NCBI GenBank assembly: GCA_013519935.1
Contig: JACDUA010000004.1
Span: 39,926-103,925, forward strand
Direction: 5' to 3'
DNA: 64,000 nt
From: Ectothiorhodospiraceae bacterium WFHF3C12
GTDB taxonomy: Bacteria > Pseudomonadota > Gammaproteobacteria > Nitrococcales > Nitrococcaceae
In this document: positions 1 to 9,154 of the stretch, piece after piece
How positions within the stretch are numbered: position 1 is the stretch's first letter
How the letters are laid out: the number at the start of each line of letters is the position of its first letter
Program-made: the position numbers and the translations under genes
Notes under the pieces: generated by a model
Seen by the model: only the letters and a program-made list of their open reading frames with translations
What the model was told of the DNA's origin: nothing
The model's database searches: none

Positions 1-626
1 AGGAACCGGCTTCTCGGGTAGCGCGCGGCCATGGCCATCAGCGCCTTGCCCCGGCCACAACCGGCGTCCAGCACGTCGATGCCCTGCTCCAGCCGCTTGG
101 GGAGCCCGTCCACCAGCGGCAGGATGGCATCGAAGAGCACCGGCAGGACGGTCTGGCCACTGTCCTCGGCCATCACCTCGTGGAACCGCGCAAAGCGCTC
201 GTACGGCACGCCGCCGCCGCGGCGGAAGCACCCCAGCACGTCGTCCTCCACACCGCCCAGAAGCCCGATGAACTGGGCGTAGACGGCCAGGTTGGCCTCG
301 CCATGGGCGGTAATGAGCGCGGCATGCTCCGGCGGCAAGCGGTAGGTCCCGCTTTCGGGGTCGATCTCCAGCACACCGGCCACCGACATGGCGCCGAGCC
401 ACTCCCGGACGTAACGCTCGTTGCAGCCGCTCTCGGCGGCCAGGCTCGCGCTGTTGACGGCATGCCCATCGGCGAGGATGTTGAACAGCCCCAGACGGTG
501 GCCCAGGGACATCATCAGCAGCATGCCCGCCTCGTTGAGCGCATTGACGATACGCCCCTCGAAGCCCTCCACGGCGCTGGGGTCCGCCGCCTCGATCGCC
601 GTTTTTTCCTGTGTTGCTCCAGTCAT
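1..626 (-). CDS. Class I SAM-dependent methyltransferase (3' end beyond window)
   Basis: The reading frame is open from the ATG at 626 down to the window edge (about 208 codons), so the C-terminus is missing. The N-terminal ~120 residues look like the helical/winged-helix dimerisation region of small-molecule methyltransferases, with segments such as SLAAESGCNERYVREWLGAM. At about residues 185-200 comes the SAM-binding motif I, VLDAGCGRGKAL, which makes the Rossmann methyltransferase assignment firm. The substrate cannot be told. It is divergent from the GlxA-type regulator at 775, and the 148-bp gap between them probably holds both promoters. Confidence 0.85.
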   Translation of the reverse strand, partial: MTGATQEKTAIEAADPSAVEGFEGRIVNALNEAGMLLMMSLGHRLGLFNILADGHAVNSASLAAESGCNERYVREWLGAMSVAGVLEIDPESGTYRLPPEHAALITAHGEANLAVYAQFIGLLGGVEDDVLGCFRRGGGVPYERFARFHEVMAEDSGQTVLPVLFDAILPLVDGLPKRLEQGIDVLDAGCGRGKALMAMAARYPRSRF

Positions 627-774
627 TTCCGTTGCTCCATTGCTGTGGTCGCGCCGGCGCCTCGAACAGGAATCTGTCGCGGGCGCCACGGTTTCCTCAA
701 CCGCGACGGCAATGTTGGGCCTTTGCGCCGTAGGGCGTTAAAGTCGTTACGGACACAAGAGGGGCATTTCTGCC

Positions 775-1791
775 ATGTCCAGGGAAAGGTTACGCGTCGA
801 TCTGCTGGCGGTACCCGAGGTCAGCGCCTCGGTGCTTTACGGACTGCACGACATCTTCTCGTCCGCGGGCCGGGACTGGCCCATGCTCATGGAAGGCCGG
901 CCGGCCGCGCCGTTGTTCGACGTCCACGTCGTGGCGGCGAACCCGCGTCCCATGCAGGTCACCAACAACATCCAGCTGTTCCCGGACGGCGGCCTGGACG
1001 GGGATCCCGCGCTGGTCTGCGTGCCGGAGGTGGCCATTTCACCGGACACCCCGCTGCGGGGGCGCTTCCGCGAAGAAGTCGACTGGCTGCGGCGATGCCA
1101 CGCCCGGGGCGCGATCCTGGCCACCGCCTGCTCCGGCGCGATGCTGCTGGCGGAGGCGGGGCTGCTGGAGGGACACGACGCCACCACGCACTGGCTGTTC
1201 TGCGACGCGCTGTCGAGCTATCCCGGTGTGCGCGTGCGCCCGCGTCAGGCGCTGGTGAACACCGACGGCGGCCGCATCGTCATGGCTGGCGGCGGTAGCT
1301 CCTGGCAGGATCTCGCGCTCTATCTGGTCGCCCGGCTGAGCAGCGTCGAGGAGGCCATGCATCTCGCGCGGCTGCATCTCATCGACTGGCACGACGCCGG
1401 CCAGCAGCCCTTCGCCGCCCTGGCCCGCAACCGCCAGAGCGAGGACGCCATCATCGCCCGCTGCCAGACGTGGATCGCCAGCCACTACGAGACCCAGTCG
1501 CCGGTAAGCGCCATGCTGGAGCTCTCGGGACTGACCGAGCGCAGCTTCCACCGCCGTTTCAAACAGGCCACCGGCATGAGCCCCATGGAGTACGTGCACA
1601 CCCTGCGCCTGGAGGAATCGAAGCAGATGCTGGAGGCCGGCGACACGCCCGTGGAGCAGATCGCCATGGAGGTGGGCTACGAGGACGCCAGCTTCTTCGG
1701 CCGGCTGTTCCGCCGCCGGGTGGGGCTGACTCCGGCCCAGTACCGCCGCCGTTTCGGCGGCCTGCGGGCCATGCTGGCGGCTCAGGGCTGA
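775..1791 (+). CDS. GlxA-family transcriptional regulator (DJ-1/PfpI + AraC HTH)
   Basis: This 338-residue protein has the two-domain layout of GlxA/FtrA regulators. Residues ~8-190 are a DJ-1/PfpI (class I glutamine-amidotransferase-like) domain, with the nucleophile-elbow-like segment ILATACSGAMLL. Residues ~220-330 are an AraC-type double helix-turn-helix, with recognisable segments GLTERSFHRRFKQATGMSP and VGYEDASFFGRLFRR. In this family the first domain senses a ligand and the second binds DNA. It faces a divergent methyltransferase gene, which is a plausible target. Its stop overlaps the convergent hydrolase stop by 10 bp. Confidence 0.92.
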   Translation: MSRERLRVDLLAVPEVSASVLYGLHDIFSSAGRDWPMLMEGRPAAPLFDVHVVAANPRPMQVTNNIQLFPDGGLDGDPALVCVPEVAISPDTPLRGRFREEVDWLRRCHARGAILATACSGAMLLAEAGLLEGHDATTHWLFCDALSSYPGVRVRPRQALVNTDGGRIVMAGGGSSWQDLALYLVARLSSVEEAMHLARLHLIDWHDAGQQPFAALARNRQSEDAIIARCQTWIASHYETQSPVSAMLELSGLTERSFHRRFKQATGMSPMEYVHTLRLEESKQMLEAGDTPVEQIAMEVGYEDASFFGRLFRRRVGLTPAQYRRRFGGLRAMLAAQG

Positions 1792-3410
1792 AGTCGCGCC
1801 GCCGGGTGCGCCCGGCTGTCGAGGAAGGCGCCGAGCTCGTCGAGCACCGCGCCGGTATCGCCGCACCAGAACCAGTGGTCGTCGCCCTCGAGCTCCACCA
1901 GTCTCGCCCCCGGTATCCGCTCGGCCATGTAACGCCCGGCATCGATGCGCATCATCCGGTCGCCGCTACGGTGCAGCACCAGAGTCGGGCGCTCCACCCG
2001 CGGCAGCAGCTCGCGCACGTCGGTGTCCATGAACGCCTCCATGACCCGCTGCACGGTGCCGGGGCTTCCGCCCTGGCGCAGAACCGCCGTCCACCACTGC
2101 CTGAAGCGCGGATCGCCGGCGACGCTGGGCGCGAACTGCTCGAGCTGTGACGGCCCGCCCCATCCGGCCACCAGCTGCTCCACCCAGGCGAGGAACACCG
2201 GCTGCGGCATGGCCCAGGGCGCCGTGGTGTCGTGGCTCTCGCGCACCATCTTCGGCGTGGTGCCCCATAACACCAGGGCATCGACCCGCCTGGGATGCTC
2301 GGCCGCCAGCAGAACGCCGCTGGGACCGCCCTCGGACATGGCGAAGAGCACCGCACGGTCCACGCCGGCGGCGTCCATCACCGCCAGCACGTCGGCGGCC
2401 GTGTTCTCCAGCGTGGGGGCATAGCCCACCCGGTCCGACAGGCCCACGCTGCGGCGGTCGAACAGAACGACCCTGTATCGCGCGGCCAGCGTGCCGAGAA
2501 AGCCCGCCAGGCCCGGCTCCTCCCAAATCTGCTCGACATGGGATATGAACCCCGGCACCACCAGGACCGTCAATGGCCCCTCGCCGAAGACCTGGTAGGC
2601 GATGTGCAGATCGCCGTTGCGCACGTAACGCGTCTCGGGCACTGCCGGCCGGCGCGTCTGCGCCGGTACGCCCCCCGTGCGGATGGCGCGCTCCAGCGCC
2701 ACCGTGGCCTGTTCCGGCTGGACGCCCAGCTCCCGCTCCAGCAGCCCGGCGCATTCCCGGAACTGGGCCAGGGCCTGCGCCGGCGCGCCGGCCGCCGCCT
2801 GGAGCCGCATCAGCCGGCGGTGACTCGCCTCGTCCAGGGGATCGGTATGGACCAGCCGCCGGGCCGTCGCCAGGGCCGCGTCCAGGTCGCCGTCGTCCGC
2901 TTCCAGGTCCGCGAGCCGCATCAGGGCGCGGCGATGGGACTGGCGCAGATCCTCGGTCTGCTGGTAATGCCAGTCGTCGAAAACCTCGCTGTCGGGCAGA
3001 CCGAACCCGGCCAGCAAATCCCCGCCGTACAGTTCCACCGCCCGGGCCAGGGCCCGGCGCTGCCCCGGACCTGCCGGGGCCGTCAGCGCGGCCTCGAGCG
3101 TCTCGCGATAAGCCGTCACGTCAATCCGGAAGGTCAGCGATGGGTTCAGCGAAACGCGGTCGCGGTCCGCGGCGACCAGGGGGATTGCCCCGACCCGGGG
3201 CAGACGGTGAATGAGCCGGCGCAGCCGCGTCCGGCCGGCCTCGCCCGGCGCGTCGGGCCACAGCAGCGCCACCAGGGTGTCACGACCGTGACTGCCCCCG
3301 CACAGCGCCAGATAGGCTAGCAGCGCCCAGCCCTTCTTCAGCCCCAGTGCCCGCGGCTCACCGTCCCATGACAGCTCAGGCGGTCCGAACAGCCGCAATT
3401 CCACTTGCAT
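1782..3410 (-). CDS. BTAD/SARP-type regulatory domain fused to alpha/beta hydrolase
   Basis: The ATG at 3410 follows a good AAAGGAG box; an upstream in-frame ATG at 3446 lacks one. Residues 1-~240 resemble SARP/BTAD regulators: a winged-helix start (VELRLFGPPELSWDG) followed by TPR-like helices. Residues ~260-530 are an alpha/beta hydrolase of the type often attached to adenylate cyclases (YVRNGDLHIAYQVFGEG, nucleophile elbow AMSEGGPSG, catalytic-His region EGDDHWFW). The elbow is S-E-G-G rather than a strict GxSxG, so the hydrolase part may be a sensor rather than an enzyme. Ligand and target genes are unknown. It is convergent with the GlxA gene and divergent from the GNAT-mddA pair. Confidence 0.85.
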   Translation of the reverse strand: MQVELRLFGPPELSWDGEPRALGLKKGWALLAYLALCGGSHGRDTLVALLWPDAPGEAGRTRLRRLIHRLPRVGAIPLVAADRDRVSLNPSLTFRIDVTAYRETLEAALTAPAGPGQRRALARAVELYGGDLLAGFGLPDSEVFDDWHYQQTEDLRQSHRRALMRLADLEADDGDLDAALATARRLVHTDPLDEASHRRLMRLQAAAGAPAQALAQFRECAGLLERELGVQPEQATVALERAIRTGGVPAQTRRPAVPETRYVRNGDLHIAYQVFGEGPLTVLVVPGFISHVEQIWEEPGLAGFLGTLAARYRVVLFDRRSVGLSDRVGYAPTLENTAADVLAVMDAAGVDRAVLFAMSEGGPSGVLLAAEHPRRVDALVLWGTTPKMVRESHDTTAPWAMPQPVFLAWVEQLVAGWGGPSQLEQFAPSVAGDPRFRQWWTAVLRQGGSPGTVQRVMEAFMDTDVRELLPRVERPTLVLHRSGDRMMRIDAGRYMAERIPGARLVELEGDDHWFWCGDTGAVLDELGAFLDSRAHPAARLQP

Positions 3411-3543
3411 CGCAATCTCCTTTAAACGGGCCCGGGCATTGGGCACCGGCCCCGAGGGACGGTCAGGGGACGCTCCGTGAATAGATTAGCAGCCGGTCCA
3501 CCAAAACGTGGCCATGAAGCCAACGACTCAGGGAGCAACCGGC

Positions 3544-4137
3544 ATGAACCAGCTGAACCGTGAATCCATTTCTCCACCGCGGCGCGAAGACACCGCCGAC
3601 ACCGGACCGCCGCGGGAGGCGGTGATCCTGACCACCGGGGTCGCGGCGCTGATCCGCCGCGCCACGCCGGCGGATCTCGCCGATCTGGAGACACTGCACG
3701 ACAACCTGTCCCCGACCAGTATTCGCCACCGCTACCTGGCCGCGAAGCGCCCCAACGCGGAGGTGGCCGCCGCACTGGCCATGCCGCGGGCCCGCGGCGA
3801 CAACCGCCTGGTCGCCGTGGGAAGTCGCTGGCCGAAGCCCGTGGCGTTCGGCTACTACGTCGTCACGGAACCGGGCCGCTGCGGCCGCGCCGAGCTGGGC
3901 ATGGTGGTCGCCGACCGCTTCCAGGGCATGGGGGTCGGCCGGGCCCTGTTCCGGGAGCTGGCCCTGGCCGCCCGCGAAGACGAGCTCGCCGTGCTGCAGC
4001 TCCAGGTCTCCGTGGACAACGCCGCCGCCATCGCCGCTTTCCGCGGCGCCGGAATACCGCACCGCGCACGCAGCAGCCGGGGTCTGGTGGACATGAGCTT
4101 CGACCTGACCCTCAGCGACCGGCTGCTGGACGATTGA
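3544..4137 (+). CDS. GNAT family N-acetyltransferase
   Basis: About 197 residues. The start at 3544 is chosen because CAGGGAG precedes it; an in-frame ATG at 3508 has no such site. The middle and C-terminal half carry the GNAT fold, with the acetyl-CoA loop seen in LGMVVADRFQGMGVGRAL (Q/RxxGxG/A). The early part (TIRHRYLAAKRP-like) resembles acetyltransferases related to the Pat C-terminal domain, so a protein substrate is possible but unproven. It lies 20 bp upstream of mddA and is probably cotranscribed with it, divergent from the BTAD-hydrolase regulator. Confidence 0.88.
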   Translation: MNQLNRESISPPRREDTADTGPPREAVILTTGVAALIRRATPADLADLETLHDNLSPTSIRHRYLAAKRPNAEVAAALAMPRARGDNRLVAVGSRWPKPVAFGYYVVTEPGRCGRAELGMVVADRFQGMGVGRALFRELALAAREDELAVLQLQVSVDNAAAIAAFRGAGIPHRARSSRGLVDMSFDLTLSDRLLDD

Positions 4138-4157
4138 GCACGAAGGAGCAATCAACC

Positions 4158-4937
4158 ATGAAACGCCAAGTTGTCTTCGCCTACGGCCTGCTGGCCTACG
4201 GGGTCTTCGCCGCGTGGGTCGTGCTGGCCATCGGGTTTCTCAGCGGCCTCTACGGCAAGACCGTGGACGCCGGACCGGCGACGCCGGCCACCGCGGCCGT
4301 CCTGATCGATCTGGGCCTGCTGCTGGTCTTCGCCGGCCACCACAGCCTCGCCGCCCGCAGCGGTTTCAAGGCGTGGCTGGCACGGCATCTGCCGTCGGCC
4401 GCCGAGCGCAGCACCTACGTGCTCATCGCCAGCGTTCTGATGCTGGTCGTCATCTGGCAGTGGCGACCGCTGCCGCAACCGCTGTGGTCACTGGACTCCG
4501 CCTGGGCGGCCGGCATCGTCTACGGTCTCCACGGCCTGGGCTGGGTCATCGTTTTCGCCAGCACGTTCCAGATCAGCCACTGGCAGCTCTTCGGCCTGGA
4601 GCAGGTCTACCGCTACTGGCGGGCATTGCCGGCGGCCACCGACGGCTTCCACAGCCCCTGGCTGTACCGGCTGGTGCGCCACCCGATGATGACCGGACTG
4701 ATCGTGGTGTTCTGGACCACGCCCACCATGACCCTGGGCCGGCTGCTGTTCGCCGGGGTCCTCACCGGCTACATCCTCGTCGCGACCCGCTGGGAGGAAC
4801 GGGACCTGGAGCGGGAGCTGGGCGAGGCCTATCGCCGCTATCGCGCCCGGACACCCCGGCTGCTACCCGGCGTGCCGGTCAGCGGCAAGGAGGCGACGGA
4901 GCCGGACCGGTTCGACGCTGCAAGGCAGCGCCGGTGA
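4158..4937 (+). CDS. mddA: Methanethiol S-methyltransferase, integral membrane
   Basis: About 259 residues, with the start set by GAAGGAGC nine bases upstream. It has about five hydrophobic segments and the conserved C-terminal pattern of the NnrU/isoprenylcysteine-methyltransferase-like MddA family: GHHSLAARSGFKAWL, ISHWQLFGLEQV, LYRLVRHPMMTG, FWTTPTMTLG and the end motif EERDLERELGEAYRRY. In characterised members this enzyme methylates methanethiol with SAM to give dimethyl sulfide. It follows a GNAT gene and ends at a strong bidirectional hairpin. The homocysteine S-methyltransferase in this window is far away and not clearly linked. Confidence 0.87.
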   Translation: MKRQVVFAYGLLAYGVFAAWVVLAIGFLSGLYGKTVDAGPATPATAAVLIDLGLLLVFAGHHSLAARSGFKAWLARHLPSAAERSTYVLIASVLMLVVIWQWRPLPQPLWSLDSAWAAGIVYGLHGLGWVIVFASTFQISHWQLFGLEQVYRYWRALPAATDGFHSPWLYRLVRHPMMTGLIVVFWTTPTMTLGRLLFAGVLTGYILVATRWEERDLERELGEAYRRYRARTPRLLPGVPVSGKEATEPDRFDAARQRR

Positions 4938-4944
4938 ACGCCCC

Positions 4945-4972
4945 GCCGGGCCGGCTCTCGGGCCGGCCCGGC
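4945..4972. terminator. Bidirectional hairpin terminator
   Basis: The arms GCCGGGCCGGC (4945-4955) and GCCGGCCCGGC (4962-4972) form a perfect 11-bp stem with a short loop. It lies exactly between the convergent mddA and GNAT stops. No long T-run is present, so efficiency is uncertain. Confidence 0.65.
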
Positions 4973-4973
4973 G

Positions 4974-5501
4974 CTAGAGCTCACGGACCATTTGCATGCT
5001 GGTGATGTGCTGCTTTGGCGTCAGGGCGATGTGCCGTTCCCCCAGCGCCCGGAAGCCCAGAGCGGCATAGAACGCAACGGCGTTGAGACTGGCATAGCAC
5101 TCGAACACCCGAATACCTTCGCCACGGGCCTGGGCCATGCAGGCCTCGAAGATGCGCCTGCCCACGCCGCGCCGGCCCCAGTCCGGACGGGTGGAGAAAT
5201 GCCGGATATGGGCAAGCCCCGGCTCGACGGCACCGTCATCCGGGCGTTCCGCCGTCCAGCCCCCGCAGCCGATGACCTCGCCGCCGCCCTCGGCCAGGTA
5301 GAACGAACCCGAACGGAGCAGGCGCTCGTTGGCCCGGGTCATGGCCGGCAGGGCGAGCTTCAGGACCTCCGCGGGATAGGCCTCCGCCATGCTCACGGGA
5401 TAAGAGGCCCGCAGCAGCGCGGTCACCGCCCCGGCATCGCCGGGACGCGCCAGGCGGACCCCGAAGGCGGCGCGCACGGGCTCGTTCAAGGCGATCTCCA
5501 C
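4974..5501 (-). CDS. GNAT family N-acetyltransferase
   Basis: 175 residues from a GTG start. It carries a complete GNAT domain: N-terminal strand VRLARPGDAGAVTALL, the strand-4 region LAHIRHFSTRPDWG, the acetyl-CoA loop RRGVGRRIFEAC at about residues 110-120, and the terminal NAVAFYAALGFRALGERHI. The N-terminal half (ASYPVSMAEAYPAE) is common among uncharacterised single-domain GNATs. The substrate is unknown. It is a single gene convergent with mddA and divergent from the nitronate monooxygenase gene, with about 140 bp between the starts. Confidence 0.88.
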   Translation of the reverse strand: MEIALNEPVRAAFGVRLARPGDAGAVTALLRASYPVSMAEAYPAEVLKLALPAMTRANERLLRSGSFYLAEGGGEVIGCGGWTAERPDDGAVEPGLAHIRHFSTRPDWGRRGVGRRIFEACMAQARGEGIRVFECYASLNAVAFYAALGFRALGERHIALTPKQHITSMQMVREL

Positions 5502-5641
5502 GTCCGGGCGGCGCGTCCCGGGATCTATCGTTTACACTGTAGCGCTTGCGGCCGGCGGCCCGGGCCGCGGCGCATCGACAATGGCCACGCCGGGTGGCGC
5601 CATTGCTTTCGGACAATGTACTGCAGAACGAAGGATCCCAC

Positions 5642-6619
5642 ATGAAGACGCGCATCACCGAGCTTTTCGGCATCGAACACCCCATCATCCAGGGCGGCAT
5701 GCACTACGTGGGTTATGCCGAGCTGGCCTCCGCCGTCTCCAACGCCGGCGGCCTCGGCATCATCACGGGTCTCACCCAGCCGACCCCGGAAGACCTCGCG
5801 AAGGAAATCGCCCGCTGTCACGAGATGACCGACAAGCCCTTCGGCGTGAACCTGACCTTCCTGCCCTCCTTCGTCGAGCCGCCCTACCCCGAGTACATAC
5901 AGGCCATCGTCGAGGGCGGCGTGAAGATCGTGGAGACCGCCGGGCGCAGCCCGGAGAAGTACATGCCCGCGCTCCACGAGGCCGGCATCAAGGTCATCCA
6001 CAAGTGCACCTCGGTCCGGCACTCGCTGAAGGCCCAGAAGATCGGCTGCGACGCGGTCAGCGTGGACGGCTTCGAGTGCGGCGGGCATCCGGGCGAGGAC
6101 GACATCCCCAACTTCATCCTCCTGCCCCGGGCCGCCGAGGAGCTGGACATCCCCTTCGTCGCCTCCGGCGGCATGGCCGATGCCCGCAGCCTGGTGGCGG
6201 CCCTGTCCATGGGCGCCGACGGCATGAACATGGGCACCCGCTTCATAGCCACCCGGGAGGCGCCGGTGCACGAGAACGTCAAGCAGGCGCTGGTCGAGGC
6301 CACCGAGCTCGACACCCGGCTGGTCATGCGCCCGCTGCGCAACACCGAGCGCGTGCTGGACAACGCCGCCGTGGAGAAAATCCTGGAGATCGAGCGCGAG
6401 AAGGGCGCCGATGTCGGCATCGACGACATCCGCCATCTGGTGTCCGGCAGCGAGAACCGCAAGGTGCTGCAGGAAGGCCAGATGGACGCCGCCGCCTGGA
6501 GCTGCGGCATGGTCGCCGGCCTGATCCACGACGTGCCCACCTGCCAGGAGCTGGTCGACCGCATCATGGGCGACGCGGAGAAGATCATCCGCCAGCGCCT
6601 GGAAGGCATGCTGGGCTGA
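5642..6619 (+). CDS. NAD(P)H-dependent flavin oxidoreductase / nitronate monooxygenase
   Basis: 325 residues from the ATG at 5642, preceded by GAAGGA; an upstream in-frame ATG at 5546 only adds non-homologous residues. The FMN TIM-barrel family features are clear: IEHPIIQGGMHYVG at the N-terminus, NAGGLGIITG, the glycine-rich phosphate site HKCTSVRH...SVDGFECGGHPGEDD, and FVASGGMADARSLVAAL. Family members oxidise nitronates or act as quinone/enoyl reductases, and sequence alone does not separate these. A crotonase gene lies 290 bp downstream beyond REP repeats, so they may not form one operon. Confidence 0.9.
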   Translation: MKTRITELFGIEHPIIQGGMHYVGYAELASAVSNAGGLGIITGLTQPTPEDLAKEIARCHEMTDKPFGVNLTFLPSFVEPPYPEYIQAIVEGGVKIVETAGRSPEKYMPALHEAGIKVIHKCTSVRHSLKAQKIGCDAVSVDGFECGGHPGEDDIPNFILLPRAAEELDIPFVASGGMADARSLVAALSMGADGMNMGTRFIATREAPVHENVKQALVEATELDTRLVMRPLRNTERVLDNAAVEKILEIEREKGADVGIDDIRHLVSGSENRKVLQEGQMDAAAWSCGMVAGLIHDVPTCQELVDRIMGDAEKIIRQRLEGMLG

Positions 6620-6631
6620 ACGGGCCAGAAT

Positions 6632-6702
6632 GTTCGCGGCCAGGGGCCGCTCCCACGGCGAGCACAATCGCACCCGCAGGAGCGGCGCGAGCCGCGATCC
6701 GC
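6632..6702. repeat. REP-like repeat pair (inverted copies)
   Basis: A copy at 6632-6656 (GTTCGCGGCCAGGGGCCGCT) faces an inverted copy at 6675-6702 (CGCAGGAGCGGCGCGAGCCG). The GTAGGAGCGGCCYYTGGCCGC consensus resembles the REP elements of pseudomonads and relatives. Each copy is a small GC-rich hairpin, and together they form a BIME-like unit. Confidence 0.75.
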
Positions 6703-6777
6703 TCGCCCGCCGGCACCCGGCCCATGTCCATGGCAACGCGCCTGCGGATACCGCGGACCGGCTTGCGGGCATGGAGC

Positions 6778-6802
6778 GTGGAATAGCGAAGCGTATTCCA
6801 CC
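6778..6802. repeat. Dispersed palindrome, GTGGAATA...TATTCCACC type
   Basis: A near-perfect palindrome with arms GTGGAATA and TATTCCAC around GCGAAGCG. A second copy in the other orientation is at 27322-27352. Related GTGGGTTA-type palindromes are at 27508 and 33998. All lie in intergenic DNA, as expected for a dispersed repeat family. Confidence 0.7.
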
Positions 6803-6817
6803 AAGAGCGGCTAAATC

Positions 6818-6887
6818 GTTCGCGGCCATGGGCCGCTCCCACGGCGACCATAACCGCACCCGTAGGAGCGGCCCCTGGCCGCGAACC
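6818..6887. repeat. REP-like repeat pair (inverted copies)
   Basis: The copies are 6818-6843 (GTTCGCGGCCATGGGCCGCT) and inverted 6861-6887 (GTAGGAGCGGCCCCTGGCCG). This is the best-preserved BIME-like pair in the window. It ends 22 bp before the crotonase start. Confidence 0.8.
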
Positions 6888-6909
6888 GACCAAACCGGGA
6901 GGAACGCTC

Positions 6910-7692
6910 ATGGCCGAAAACCCCATCCTCACCGAAACCAGCGGCCCGGTCTTCACCATCACCCTCAACCGCCCGGACCGCCGCAACGCCGTGGATCGGC
7001 CGACGGCCGAGAGGCTTCGTGAGGCCTTCGAGCACTTCGAGCGGGACGAAGAACTCCGTGTCGCCGTGCTCTGCGGCGCCGGGGGCAACTTCTGCTCCGG
7101 GGCGGACCTCCAGGCCATGGGGGACCCGGCGCTGCGCAACGAGGTCGAGCCCGAAGGCACCGGCCCCGGCCCCATGGGCCCGTCACGCATGGCCCTGTCC
7201 AAGCCGGTAATCGCGGCCGTCTCCGGCTACGCCGTGGCTGGCGGCCTGGAGCTGGCCCTGATGTGCGACATGCGGGTCGCCGAGAGCTCGGCGGTATTCG
7301 GCGTATTCTGCCGGCGCTGGGGCGTGCCCCTGATCGACGGCGGCACCGTGCGCCTGCCCCGCATTGTCGGCCACGGCCACGCCATGGATATGATCCTCAC
7401 CGGCCGGCCCGTGGCCGCCGAAGAGGCGCAGCGGATGGGCCTGGCCAACCGGGTGGTCGAGGACGGCCACGCGCGGGCCGCCGCGGAAGAGCTTGCCCGC
7501 CAGATCGCCGGCTTCCCCCAGCAATGCATGCGCGCCGATCGCGCCTCCGCCATCCGCCAATGGGACCTGGACCTGGCCGAGGCCCTGCGGGCCGAGGGCG
7601 CCGGCGGCTACCCCATCGTGTTCGAGGAAGCCATCCAGGGCGCCGAGCGATTCGCCGGCGGCGCCGGGCGCCACGGCAAATTCGAGGAATAG
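6910..7692 (+). CDS. Enoyl-CoA hydratase/isomerase family protein
   Basis: 260 residues with a GGGAGGAACGCTC ribosome site. It is a complete crotonase fold: N-terminal FTITLNRPDRRNAVD, the first oxyanion-hole segment GAGGNFCSGADLQAM, the second at VSGYAVAGGLELALMCD, and the helical C-terminus with a KFEE end. The residue after GG is the Leu-Glu pair typical of hydratases, although the CoA substrate cannot be assigned. It stands alone between REP-like repeats, with the nitronate monooxygenase gene upstream on the same strand. Confidence 0.9.
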   Translation: MAENPILTETSGPVFTITLNRPDRRNAVDRPTAERLREAFEHFERDEELRVAVLCGAGGNFCSGADLQAMGDPALRNEVEPEGTGPGPMGPSRMALSKPVIAAVSGYAVAGGLELALMCDMRVAESSAVFGVFCRRWGVPLIDGGTVRLPRIVGHGHAMDMILTGRPVAAEEAQRMGLANRVVEDGHARAAAEELARQIAGFPQQCMRADRASAIRQWDLDLAEALRAEGAGGYPIVFEEAIQGAERFAGGAGRHGKFEE

Positions 7693-7697
7693 CGCGC

Positions 7698-7818
7698 GGT
7701 TCGCGGCCATGGGCCGCTCCCACACCAGGCCCAGGCGTCAAGGCAGCGGCGACCTCGCCCTCCTCGCGCAGGCCGCCCCGCCCCCACGCCACCTGTAGGA
7801 GCGCCGCAAGGCGCGATA
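7698..7818. repeat. REP-like repeat pair (inverted copies, wider spacing)
   Basis: One copy at 7698-7723 matches the left copy at 6818 almost base for base. An inverted, more diverged copy lies at 7794-7818 (TGTAGGAGCGCCGCAAGGCG). The pair fills the gap between the convergent crotonase and MFS genes, where it could act as a terminator. Confidence 0.72.
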
Positions 7819-7851
7819 ACCCATCGCTGGCCGCGGGCACCCCGCCCACAT

Positions 7852-9018
7852 CTAAACCGCGGGCGCTGCCTCACGCGCCAGCAACCGGCGCATCGCCCAC
7901 AGCCCGAGTATCGGCCCGGGCAACAACAGCCAGGCCACCTGGCTGCCCATGCCTGCCCAGTTCAGCGTGGCCACCTGAATCGAGATCACGGTCAGGAAGA
8001 ACCCGATGCTGTTCTGAATGGCCAGGGCGCTGCCCACCAGCTCCGGCGGGCAGGTTCGGGCGGCCAGCGCCGAGAACTGGGGCGAATCGGCGACAACGGC
8101 GGTGCCCCATACCAGCAACAGGGCGAACACCAGCCCGGCGCCGAGATCGTCCAGGAAAGGATAGGCCAGGCACATGGCGCCAGAGACGGTCAGCGCGACC
8201 GCCGCCACCCGGGCGCTGCCGTAGCGCCGGCTGAGCTGGCCGCCCACCACGCAGCCGACCGCGCCGATGCCAATGACGGCAAAAGACCAGCCCGACACGG
8301 CCGTGTCGCGCCCCGCCCCCAGCACCTGGGTCAGCAGCAGCGGCACCACGGTCCAGAACGCGTAGAGCTCCCACATATGCCCGAAGTAACCGCTCACGGC
8401 GGCCCGAAACTCGGGCACCCGAAACGCCCGGAACACGCCGCCGAACCCGCCGGGGGCACGGCGCACGTTGGGCCCGTCGCCGAGCCGGTAGATGGCCGCC
8501 CCGGCAACCAGGGCCAGCACGGAGGAAGCCGAGACCACCCATTGCCAGGACCAGTCCTGGCCCAGCGCCCGAAGCAGGTGCGGCAACGCGGTGCCCAGGG
8601 TGAGCATGCCCACCAGCCAGCCCAGGGCCTGCCCGGCACGATCCGGCGCCCAGCCCACCACCATCTTCATGCCCAGGGGATAAATCCCCGCCAGCGCGAA
8701 ACCGGTCAGGAAGCGGAATAGCAGCGCCACGGCCAGACCGTCGCTCACCCAGGCGAACGCCGCGTTGGCAATCGCCCCCATCACGGCGCAGACGGCGAAA
8801 ATCCGGCTCGGCGGAAAACGGTCGGCCAGGCTGGTCACGGCGAACGTGAGCGTGCCCAGGATAAACCCGAGCTGCACCGCGCTGGTCAGCACCCCGAGCT
8901 CCGAGGCCGTCAGGCCCCAGTCCCTTGCCAGGTCCAGGGCGGCGCTGTTGGCGCTGAACCACAGCGACGTCCCCAGAAGCTGCGCGATAACGATAACGAC
9001 GACCGGTAAAGGCATCAC
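7852..9018 (-). CDS. Major facilitator superfamily transporter
   Basis: 388 residues from GTG 9018 (an ATG follows at 9015). It has about 12 hydrophobic segments in two halves, with an early motif [18 protein letters not shown] typical of the CynX/nitrate-like MFS branch and the loop [14 protein letters not shown] between helices 2 and 3, which resembles the MFS signature. The second half repeats the pattern ([18 protein letters not shown]). The substrate is unknown. It is a single gene flanked by REP repeats and divergent from a small membrane protein gene. Confidence 0.9.
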   Translation of the reverse strand: MMPLPVVVIVIAQLLGTSLWFSANSAALDLARDWGLTASELGVLTSAVQLGFILGTLTFAVTSLADRFPPSRIFAVCAVMGAIANAAFAWVSDGLAVALLFRFLTGFALAGIYPLGMKMVVGWAPDRAGQALGWLVGMLTLGTALPHLLRALGQDWSWQWVVSASSVLALVAGAAIYRLGDGPNVRRAPGGFGGVFRAFRVPEFRAAVSGYFGHMWELYAFWTVVPLLLTQVLGAGRDTAVSGWSFAVIGIGAVGCVVGGQLSRRYGSARVAAVALTVSGAMCLAYPFLDDLGAGLVFALLLVWGTAVVADSPQFSALAARTCPPELVGSALAIQNSIGFFLTVISIQVATLNWAGMGSQVAWLLLPGPILGLWAMRRLLAREAAPAV

Positions 9019-9154
9019 GAACCCTGATCAGGCAACGGCCCGAGTCTATGCCAAATCGCGCGTGAGCCGAATGATCGGCGGCCACCCATTTTGTCGCTTA
9101 CCGCCAGAGAGACAGGACAACCGCACACGTCATTGGCAACACGAGAATCTGATT

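Noticed and set aside
180..1298. Long ORF opposite the methyltransferase and inside the GlxA gene
   Set aside because: Its composition is arginine- and proline-rich frame-shadow type, with no family match, while the opposite frames show clear motifs.
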